64,000 bases of DNA from NCBI RefSeq assembly GCF_002980555.1, contig NZ_PVBT01000002.1, positions 496,001 through 560,000 on the forward strand. The letters run 5' to 3'. The notes beneath the pieces are model-generated. The model did not search any database. It worked only from the letters and a program-made list of their open reading frames with translations, and was not told where the DNA came from. This DNA is from Phyllobacterium myrsinacearum (GTDB lineage: Bacteria; Pseudomonadota; Alphaproteobacteria; Rhizobiales; Rhizobiaceae). Each line of letters opens with the position of its first letter. Position 1 is the first letter of the stretch. The translations under genes were made by a program, and so were the position numbers. Of the stretch, positions 34,729-41,519 are shown piece by piece.

Positions 34729-35682
34729 TCAGCGAGGCGGCTTTCCGGAACCGTCAGCGGGCAAGGTTTTGAAGCGGACGATCACACGCTGCCCGATGAG
34801 GAAGGATGACTTGGGCTGAATGCTGATAATGCACTCAGCCGTGCGGATATCGACACGATCGCCGGGTGCATCGCGTGATTTTGGCTGTTCAAGGACATGC
34901 TGGATGCTGGTGACGCGCCCCGGAACGGAAACGGTGTCGTCGTTTTCCGAGATGATGTCGACATCCATGCCGGGTTTGACCAGTCTGACAAACTGCTCCT
35001 GGATTTCGGCGCGGACGATACGGGGTGCCTCGGGCAGAAGCGTGAAAAGTTCGCTGACGGCCTGGGTCGACACGACCTCGCCAACCCGCGCGGACTGGCG
35101 GATGATGCGCGCCGCGATGGGCGCGCGCACCAGCCGCATTTCCACTTCGAGACGGGTATTGTCCGCCCGGCTTTCCGCCGCCGCCACGGCGGCTTCGGCG
35201 ATGACTACTTCGGCTTTGGTTGCCGATAATTGCGCCTCGGCTTCGTCAAGCGCCTGGGCCGAAACGGCATTGCCTGCCGCTGCCCGGCGAAGCCTTGCCG
35301 CCTGACGGGTCTGGGCGCCGAGCTTGGTCTGCAATGCGTCCAGCTGGCCCTTGGTCTGGCGCGCTTCCGCTTCGGCGGTGCGAAGGGCGATGAGTTCGCG
35401 GCGGTTGTCGAGTGTAGCGAGGATATCCCCGGCTTTGACACGCTGTCCTTCCTTGACCTGCACTTGCTGAATCATCCCGTCGCGCTGGGTGGAGAGCCGC
35501 AGCAGGCCGCCCTCGACATCGACCACACCGCGCGCCGCAGCGATGATGCCGGGCCTGGCCTGGGCAACTTCCGCCTGATTGGCTTCCGTCGCGCTCGATA
35601 TGCTCCAAAGCGCCAGACCGGCACCGGCCAGGGCTGCCAGAACGATCGCATACTGCACAGTGGTACGCTTAAACATAATCAT
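34729..35682 (-). CDS. HlyD/DevB-type membrane-fusion protein of an ABC exporter
   Basis: A 317-residue periplasmic adaptor with an uncleaved N-terminal helix (about residues 10-28). It has a first lipoyl half (VDVEGGLLRLSTQRDGMIQQVQVKEGQRV), a long coiled coil (about 95-175, Ala/Glu/Arg-rich) and a second lipoyl half (VRAPIAARIIRQSARVGEVV). This is the layout of DevB-type partners of ABC exporters. It overlaps the ATPase stop by 14 bases. ATG 35682 is preferred to the in-frame ATG at 35676. Confidence 0.88.
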   Translation of the reverse strand: MIMFKRTTVQYAIVLAALAGAGLALWSISSATEANQAEVAQARPGIIAAARGVVDVEGGLLRLSTQRDGMIQQVQVKEGQRVKAGDILATLDNRRELIALRTAEAEARQTKGQLDALQTKLGAQTRQAARLRRAAAGNAVSAQALDEAEAQLSATKAEVVIAEAAVAAAESRADNTRLEVEMRLVRAPIAARIIRQSARVGEVVSTQAVSELFTLLPEAPRIVRAEIQEQFVRLVKPGMDVDIISENDDTVSVPGRVTSIQHVLEQPKSRDAPGDRVDIRTAECIISIQPKSSFLIGQRVIVRFKTLPADGSGKPPR

Positions 35683-36409
35683 GACTGGTATTTCCTGCGG
35701 CTTTTGTACCGGCGGCGGGACGCCAGTCACGAAGAATGCGGCCATCTTCCATCTGCAGGACACGGTCCGCATGGGCAATGAGGCGGGGGTCATGCGAGAC
35801 GCACAGAACCGTGGCCTGGGTGCGTCGTGCAATCGTATGCAATATTTCGATGACGATTTGACCGTTGACGCTGTCGAGCGCACTGGTTGGCTCATCGGCA
35901 AAGAGGATGGCAGGATTTTTCACAATGGCGCGGGCGATGGCCACGCGCTGCTTTTCGCCGCCGGACAGTTCGGCAGGGTGCAGGTGACGCCGGGCGGCGA
36001 GACCAACCTGTTCCAGCGCCCGTTCCGCCCGCTCCGCCGTCTCGTCAGCCGCAACGCCGAGATAGTCCAGCGGCACCTGGACCTGTTCGACGGCGGTCAG
36101 GGCCGGGAACAGGTTGAAGCCCTGGAAGACGAAGCCGCAATGATGCAGGCGAAAGGAATCCCGTTCGGCATCGCTTGCGGCGACGAGATCGGTTCCAAGT
36201 GTCCTGATCGCGCCTGTATCGGGAATGGTCAGGCCGCTCAACGTCGCCAGCAGGGTGCTTTTGCCGCATCCGGAAGGCCCGATGATCAGCGTCAGTTCGC
36301 CCTGAAAAATATCGATGGAGACGTCCTGCAAAGCAATCGTGCGGATTTGCTTGACAGTGAATGCCTTGCTGATGCCGGTCGCGGAAATCGTTGGCTGCAT
36401 GGCGGTCAC
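35669..36409 (-). CDS. ABC exporter ATP-binding protein (DevA/LolD/MacB-type)
   Basis: A 246-residue ATPase with Walker A GPSGCGKST, Q-loop FVFQGFNLFPALTAVEQV, signature LSGGEKQRVAIARAI and Walker B ILFADEPTSALD. The long Q-loop sequence and size fit the MacB/LolD/DevA group, which powers mechanotransmission-type exporters. The GTG at 36409 overlaps the permease stop (GTGA), so that start is favoured over ATG 36400. It pairs with the FtsX-type permease upstream. Confidence 0.93.
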   Translation of the reverse strand: MTAMQPTISATGISKAFTVKQIRTIALQDVSIDIFQGELTLIIGPSGCGKSTLLATLSGLTIPDTGAIRTLGTDLVAASDAERDSFRLHHCGFVFQGFNLFPALTAVEQVQVPLDYLGVAADETAERAERALEQVGLAARRHLHPAELSGGEKQRVAIARAIVKNPAILFADEPTSALDSVNGQIVIEILHTIARRTQATVLCVSHDPRLIAHADRVLQMEDGRILRDWRPAAGTKAAGNTSHDYV

Positions 36410-37539
36410 CGGAGCAATGTTGCGGGATCGGCGTGCTGCAGCCGCCGCAGGGCAAACAGGCCGGCGGCGAATGCCACTGTGAGTACAACGGTGGATGCTG
36501 CCAGGATGATGCTTGTCCGCAGTTCAAACGGCACGCTGTAGATGCGGGCGATAAGAGCGGCGGCGGTGCTGAAGACCGCGCCGACAAGCAAGCCGAGAAC
36601 GCCGACCCAGGCCGCCTGTTCGATGACGATGGCGCGCAGTCCCTTGAACGACACACCCAGCGCCCGCAACGTCGCATATTGCGGAATGGACCCGGCCACG
36701 GCGGCCATCAGCGTCTGGCTGGTGACGAGCGCGCCGACAAGCATGGCGATGATGGTTGCGAAGATGAAGGCAATGCCGGCACCGGATTCGAGAAGCCAGT
36801 ACCGTATCGACATTCCCGCCAGTTCCGGCGCTGACCAGACATGAAAACGCGGGATGCCGGCCGGACTGTTCAAACGATCGCGAATGGCATCCGCCGGTCC
36901 GAATTTCGTTACGGTATAAAGGAAATAGGTCACGTCATCCGTCGCCCCGAGCGCATTGTCCAGGGTCCGTGCCGTATCGATGGATGTGACGACGTTCACG
37001 CCGCCCAGCCCTCGCAAGCCTTCGATCAGGCCGACAATATGAATGCGGCGGCCATTGATCTCGGCGGTATCTCCGACATCGACGGCCAGTTTGTGCCGGT
37101 CGGTTGCATCGACCAGCGCCGTACCGGGCTGCAGCAGCAGGCTGCGCATGGCCGCGGGAACGACCGAGGAGAGACCGATGCTGCGGGCGCGCGCGTCAAT
37201 ACCGACGATATTGATGCTTGTGCCACCACCACGGGCGCCGCGCCAGTCGCCGGAGCCGAGCAGGAAACGTTCAACGTGGGAAATGTTCGGTTCCATGTAC
37301 AGGCTGGTGGCAATGCTGGCGCTGATCGGCCGGCCGAGGTCCACGCTTTGCGTGCCGGGAAAACCCACCCAGTATTGCGCGCTGGACTGTGTGACGTAAA
37401 GCGCATTGGATCCGATGATGCCCAGAAGCAGGGCACCCTGGACGATCATGAGAACGCCGGAAAAGCCCACCGCCACAATCGCCGGAAGAAACCGCCGCCA
37501 TTCATGGACCAATGTTTTGCGTGCGATGGAAACGGACAT
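36406..37539 (-). CDS. ABC exporter permease (DevC/FtsX-type)
   Basis: A 377-residue permease with the MacB/FtsX layout. One helix at about residues 16-40 is followed by a periplasmic domain of about 210 residues, then three C-terminal helices (about 255-280, 305-330, 345-370). The domain before the last helices contains YATLRALGVSFKGLRAIVIEQ, the coupling segment of the family. ATG 37539 begins 4 bases below the outer-membrane factor stop. The exported substrate is unknown. Confidence 0.88.
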   Translation of the reverse strand: MSVSIARKTLVHEWRRFLPAIVAVGFSGVLMIVQGALLLGIIGSNALYVTQSSAQYWVGFPGTQSVDLGRPISASIATSLYMEPNISHVERFLLGSGDWRGARGGGTSINIVGIDARARSIGLSSVVPAAMRSLLLQPGTALVDATDRHKLAVDVGDTAEINGRRIHIVGLIEGLRGLGGVNVVTSIDTARTLDNALGATDDVTYFLYTVTKFGPADAIRDRLNSPAGIPRFHVWSAPELAGMSIRYWLLESGAGIAFIFATIIAMLVGALVTSQTLMAAVAGSIPQYATLRALGVSFKGLRAIVIEQAAWVGVLGLLVGAVFSTAAALIARIYSVPFELRTSIILAASTVVLTVAFAAGLFALRRLQHADPATLLR

Positions 37540-37543
37540 CCGC

Positions 37544-38998
37544 TTACCCCTTCCGTTGCCGGGCTGGGGCGGCGTCATGTGTGCTGGTCGTCAGGGGCGA
37601 AGCGCCGCCGATGGCCTTGTAGAACGTGATCAGGGCAAGCGCTTCAGCTTCCTGCGCATCGGCCAGCTGCTTGCGCTGCGCCAGAACCCGCATGGCTGCG
37701 CCGATCGACTTGGATCCGTCGCTCAGGCCTTCCCGCTCCAGGACCGTGGTTGCGGAGCGCATCTTTTGCGCGGACGCCAGATTCGTATTGAGTTGCCGGG
37801 TCGTGGCATGAACGGCCGACCACGCCCGCAGCGCGGACGACGCTTCCTCGTAGGCAACGAGAACGCTCTGCCGGTAGGCTGCAACAGCGTCGTCGAACAG
37901 AGCCTGCCGTGCCGCAACGACAGCGCGCCGCCGTCCCTGATCGAAAACCGGAATTTGAACCGAGGGCCCGCCCATGATGCCGAACGGCGAACCGTTCGAC
38001 GGACCGCCAACACCGACAATGCCGCTCAGGCGGAGTTTGGGGTAAAGATCGGCCTGGGCGATGCCAATATCGGCCGCGGCGCGCACGGTTGCAAGTTCTG
38101 CCCGCCTGACGTCCGGGCGCGCGCGCAAAAGGTCCGCCGGGCGGCCGGCAACGGGGTCCAGCCGGGCGACCGGTTGAGGTTTGGCATGCTGCAAAGAGGT
38201 GTCGATCTGCGCGGTCCCGAGAAGGGTGGCAATCTGCTGCAGGGTGATGTCGATCTGCGTCTGGAACCGGGCTTGCTCCGCCTTCGCTTCGCCGAGGTTT
38301 ATCCGGGATTCCTCCGCGTCCGATGCGGCGGCAAGGCCGGAACGGTATTTGACCGCGGCCAGGTTTCCATCGCGCTCGATCAGGGCGAGGGAGGCGCGGG
38401 CGATCGCCTCGCGCTCCTGCAGCGCGCGCAGGCGCACATAGGCGCTGGCAATTTCGGCGGCAACGGTGATCCGCGCTGCTTCGACATCCTCGGCGACCAT
38501 GTCAGCGGATGCCTTGGCTGCCCGCTGCGTGTTCTCGCTCAACCCGAACAGGCCTATTTCCCAACCCGCTTCAAGGTTGAGCTGAACCGGGCGGCGCAAC
38601 AGCTCCTCCGATTTGGTCGAACCTGTTCCGGCATTGGCCGTGCCCGATACGTCGGCGGTGGGCATGAAAAGTGTTCTGGATGTCCGCGCCATCGCACGTG
38701 CCGCAACAAGCTGCTGCTTCGCCTGTGCGATGGTAAGGTTCTGTGCAAGCGAACGCTGGACGAGCCCGCTCAGGACCGGATCGCCAAAGGCCTGCCACCA
38801 GTCGCGCAGGTCCCGCTGCCTGCCCGAGGGCAGCTTTGCCGCTGCCGCATAGCTTGCCGGCAGGCTGGGCGCCGAAAGGGCCAGGCCCGACGCATCATTC
38901 TGGCAGGCGGTCAGCAGTGCTGCTGCGGCAAGGGCACAGATGGTCTTGACGCAGGCATGGCGATGGAGAACGAGCAATGGGGCAGGGCGCAATATCAA
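37544..38998 (-). CDS. Outer-membrane efflux lipoprotein (TolC/NodT/OprM type)
   Basis: A 484-residue outer-membrane channel with a lipobox LTAC at about residue 32 and two OEP repeats. Motifs are RDWWQAFGDPVLSGLVQRSL near the N-terminus, SGTANAGTGSTKSEELL, and IPVFDQGRRRAVVAARQALFDDAVAAYRQSVL in the second half. There is no ATG before the signal peptide; the likely start is TTG 38998 or TTG 38992, in a context homologous to the ATG start of the RND adaptor. It should serve the adjacent ABC exporter and the RND pump, neither of which has another channel here. Confidence 0.88.
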   Translation of the reverse strand: MILRPAPLLVLHRHACVKTICALAAAALLTACQNDASGLALSAPSLPASYAAAAKLPSGRQRDLRDWWQAFGDPVLSGLVQRSLAQNLTIAQAKQQLVAARAMARTSRTLFMPTADVSGTANAGTGSTKSEELLRRPVQLNLEAGWEIGLFGLSENTQRAAKASADMVAEDVEAARITVAAEIASAYVRLRALQEREAIARASLALIERDGNLAAVKYRSGLAAASDAEESRINLGEAKAEQARFQTQIDITLQQIATLLGTAQIDTSLQHAKPQPVARLDPVAGRPADLLRARPDVRRAELATVRAAADIGIAQADLYPKLRLSGIVGVGGPSNGSPFGIMGGPSVQIPVFDQGRRRAVVAARQALFDDAVAAYRQSVLVAYEEASSALRAWSAVHATTRQLNTNLASAQKMRSATTVLEREGLSDGSKSIGAAMRVLAQRKQLADAQEAEALALITFYKAIGGASPLTTSTHDAAPARQRKG

Positions 38999-38999
38999 A

Positions 39000-39185
39000 T
39001 CTCACACACGCGACCTTGCCCACTGCGCCCGCTATTGCGGGCACAGCCATGGTCGTGGAAGCCGCGGGAACGATCGTTTTTCCCAATCGCGCTCGGTGTT
39101 GTATCTGCAGGCATTGCTTCTCACATCCAATTATCCGCACATTGTTGCATGCGAGGATTGCGGGAACATGATGGTGCAGTTGCCG
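39000..39185 (-). promoter_or_regulatory. Duplicated leader/promoter, copy B (outer-membrane factor)
   Basis: Homologous to copy A at 34545-34690. The 33-base block from 39098 to 39130 differs at 4 positions from copy A. A hairpin GGGAA...TTCCC (39066-39084) occupies the place of the copy A hairpin although its loop differs. Closer to the gene there is an extra GC hairpin, GCCCGC/GCGGGC (39027-39042), absent in copy A. Confidence 0.7.
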
Positions 39186-39217
39186 TGGCGCAGATTTAAG
39201 GGTGAAAAACTGCCGTC

Positions 39218-39856
39218 TCAGGGCGCGTGTTTCGCCCCGGCACCCCACCGCAGGCCATCCATCAGCAATTTGACCAGACGGCGGGAACGCTCATGCCAGT
39301 CGGGAGCATCGGGAATGGAATAGATGGTGAAGAGGGCATGCAGCAGATCGGTGCTGTCGATGTCGCGCCGGATGAGATCCTGCCCGGCGGCGGCTTCCAC
39401 GAGATTGCGCAGGGCGACGGAGACCATGCCGGAACTTTCGGCAAAAAGCTCGGAGTTCGTGTTGACCAGCATGCGCAGGCTGTTTGCCATGCCTCTTTTC
39501 GCGGCGATATAGCCGACAAACCGCTGCATCCACTCTTCGAGAGCCACATCCGGCGCATGGTTCAGGGATAATTCGCCGGCTGCCGCACAGAGGCTCTCGA
39601 CTTCGCGGCGGTAAACCACTTCGACGAGATGTTCGCGCGTCGGGAAATGACGGTAGAGTGTGCCGATGCCAACACCGGCGCGGCGCGCGATGTCTTCGAG
39701 CGAGCCTTCAATGCCGCGTTCCGAGAAAACCGCGGCCGCAACTTCGAGCAGCTTCTCCCGGTTGCGGCGCGCATCGGCGCGCATGCCCTTGGCTGCCGGC
39801 GGGGTTGGCTCGGAATTTTCTGGCGGCTTGGCAACCAAAATCTGCTCCATGCTCAT
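39218..39856 (-). CDS. TetR-family transcriptional regulator
   Basis: A 212-residue regulator. The N-terminal HTH is RADARRNREKLLEVAAAVFSERGIEGSLEDIARRAGVGIGTLYRHFPT split over residues 25-72; the C-terminal ligand domain is helical. TetR proteins usually repress adjacent exporters until a ligand binds. It precedes the exporter block in the same direction and diverges from the aldehyde oxidoreductase operon. A CGGAGG/CCTCCG dyad just upstream (39891-39910) is the probable operator. Confidence 0.92.
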   Translation of the reverse strand: MSMEQILVAKPPENSEPTPPAAKGMRADARRNREKLLEVAAAVFSERGIEGSLEDIARRAGVGIGTLYRHFPTREHLVEVVYRREVESLCAAAGELSLNHAPDVALEEWMQRFVGYIAAKRGMANSLRMLVNTNSELFAESSGMVSVALRNLVEAAAGQDLIRRDIDSTDLLHALFTIYSIPDAPDWHERSRRLVKLLMDGLRWGAGAKHAP

Positions 39857-39890
39857 GGGGGCTTGACCACGGGCAACAAGGTCTTAAGAT

Positions 39891-39910
39891 AAGCGGAGGC
39901 CCCTCCGTTT
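39891..39910. promoter_or_regulatory. Probable TetR operator dyad
   Basis: AAGCGGAGG (39891-39899) and CCTCCGTTT (39902-39910) form a near-perfect dyad (8 of 9 pairs). A second partial copy, GTGGAGTCCGTTT, follows at 39913-39925. It sits between the TetR start and the divergent oxidoreductase operon, so it could control both. Confidence 0.65.
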
Positions 39911-40062
39911 AAGTGGAGTCCGTTTGCCTTCTTATCGCAGAATGGGTGCCGGTGTCATGTCTCTAATACACATGGGCTGGTTTTGAATTCTCTGGCAGGC
40001 GGCAGGTGTCCGCATCCCGGGCCGCCGACCGAATCTGCATCCGCTACAGCAGGAGCAATAGA

Positions 40063-40539
40063 ATGACCGGAACAATCGATTTGAAGCTGAACATCAATGG
40101 CCGGGAGCAGCAGCTTGCCGTCGAGCCGCGGGTGACGCTGCTGGACGCCCTGCGCGAGCATAGCGGTCTGACCGGAACCAAGAAGGGCTGCGATCAGGGA
40201 CAGTGCGGCGCCTGCACCGTTCACATCGACGGCAAACGGGTGCTCGCCTGCCTGACGCTCGCCGCCCAGGCCGAGGGCCGCGTGATCACCACGATTGAAG
40301 GCATCGCGGCGGAAGATGGCGCATTGCATCCCGTCCAGGCCGCCTTTCTCGAGCATGATGCCTTTCAATGCGGTTATTGCACGCCGGGACAGATCATGTC
40401 GGCAGTCGCCTGCATTCGCGAAGGACATGCCGGGTCAGACGACGAGATTCGTGAATACATGTCGGGCAATCTATGCCGGTGCGGGGCCTATTCCCATATC
40501 GTGGCCGCTGTCCGTGAAGCTGCGGAGGCCGCATCATGA
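40063..40539 (+). CDS. paoA: Aldehyde oxidoreductase [2Fe-2S] subunit (PaoA-type)
   Basis: A 158-residue subunit with two [2Fe-2S] clusters. The plant-type cluster cysteines are in GCDQGQCGACTVHIDG with the fourth in VLACLT, and the second cluster is in QCGYCTPGQIM and GNLCRCGAY. It carries electrons from the molybdenum site to FAD in xanthine-oxidase-family enzymes. AGGAG precedes ATG 40063; there is no Tat signal, unlike the E. coli PaoA (YagT) subunit, so a cytoplasmic location is inferred. Confidence 0.92.
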   Translation: MTGTIDLKLNINGREQQLAVEPRVTLLDALREHSGLTGTKKGCDQGQCGACTVHIDGKRVLACLTLAAQAEGRVITTIEGIAAEDGALHPVQAAFLEHDAFQCGYCTPGQIMSAVACIREGHAGSDDEIREYMSGNLCRCGAYSHIVAAVREAAEAAS

Positions 40540-41519
40540 AGAATTTCACCTATGTCAGGGCAGGTTCGGCGCAGGAGGCGCGCACGGCCTCAGCGCTTGC
40601 CGGGAGCATGATCCTGGCTGGCGGCACCACGCTGCTCGATCTTGCCAAATGCGGGGTTGCCGAACCGGATACTGTCGTCGATATCACGCATCTCGCCGGC
40701 CTTGACCGCATAGAGGTCGACGGGACCGGGGCATCGATCGGATCGCTAGCCCGCATGAGCGCGGTGGCCGATCATCCTGCAATGCAGGACGCTTTTCCGG
40801 CCGTCACGCAGTCGCTGGCGCTGGCGGCCTCCGCGCAAATCCGCAACATGGCGACCATCGGCGGCAACCTGCTGCAGCGCACGCGCTGTCCCTATTTCCG
40901 TGACGCGGCCGTATTTCCCGCCTGCAACAAGCGCAGTCCCGGCTCCGGATGCTCTGCCCTTGGCGGCGTGACCCGCAATCATGCGGTTCTGGGAACAAGC
41001 GACGCCTGCATTGCCACCTATCCGGGTGACCTGGCTGTCGCGCTGGTTGCCTTTGATGCGGTTGTGCATCTGGGAAGCCGCGCCACACCGGTCGATGACT
41101 TCTTCCTGCTGCCCGGCAATCATCCGGATCGCGAACATGCCATGGACCGCGGTGAAATCATCACTTCCGTGACAATACCGCTATCGGCTGCTGCACGGCG
41201 CTCCGTTTACCTCAAGATCCGTGACCGGCAGTCCTATGAGTTTGCTGCCGCCAGCGCCGCTGTCGGGCTTGAACTGGAGGAGGATGGAAGGACGGTCCGC
41301 GATGTGCGCATCGCCCTTGGCGGCGTTGCAACGAAGCCGTGGCGGGTCCGCGCGGTGGAGGCGGCATTGATCGGCAAGGTGCTGGAACCGGAGCTGGTCC
41401 GTCAGGCCAGCCTCCTGTCCATGCAAGGCGCGGCTGATCATGGCGCGAACCATTACAAGATCGATCTCGCCCCGCGTGTGATCACGCGCGCTGTCCTGCA
41501 ACTGGGAGGTCTGGCATGA
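40536..41519 (+). CDS. paoB: Aldehyde oxidoreductase FAD subunit with extra [4Fe-4S] motif (PaoB-type)
   Basis: A 327-residue FAD-binding subunit (AGGTTLLDLAKCG, SAQIRNMATIGGNLLQRTRCPYFRD). The insert RCPYFRD...ACNKRSPGSGCSALGG holds the cysteines that bind the extra [4Fe-4S] cluster characteristic of PaoB and 4-hydroxybenzoyl-CoA-reductase relatives. It overlaps both neighbours by ATGA. Electrons leave through the FAD to an unknown acceptor. Confidence 0.92.
   Translation: MKNFTYVRAGSAQEARTASALAGSMILAGGTTLLDLAKCGVAEPDTVVDITHLAGLDRIEVDGTGASIGSLARMSAVADHPAMQDAFPAVTQSLALAASAQIRNMATIGGNLLQRTRCPYFRDAAVFPACNKRSPGSGCSALGGVTRNHAVLGTSDACIATYPGDLAVALVAFDAVVHLGSRATPVDDFFLLPGNHPDREHAMDRGEIITSVTIPLSAAARRSVYLKIRDRQSYEFAAASAAVGLELEEDGRTVRDVRIALGGVATKPWRVRAVEAALIGKVLEPELVRQASLLSMQGAADHGANHYKIDLAPRVITRAVLQLGGLA

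Noticed and set aside
34647-39130. Duplicated leader as a transposon end or recombination repeat
   Set aside because: Similarity includes gene-start contexts and equivalent hairpins in matching position and orientation, with no target duplications or transposase, which fits a copied regulatory region better.
37406-39199. Plus-strand frame of 597 codons antisense to the permease and outer-membrane factor genes
   Set aside because: Composition is Arg/Gly/Ala-rich without motifs, and it is antisense to genes with clear family motifs; typical shadow of GC-rich codon usage.
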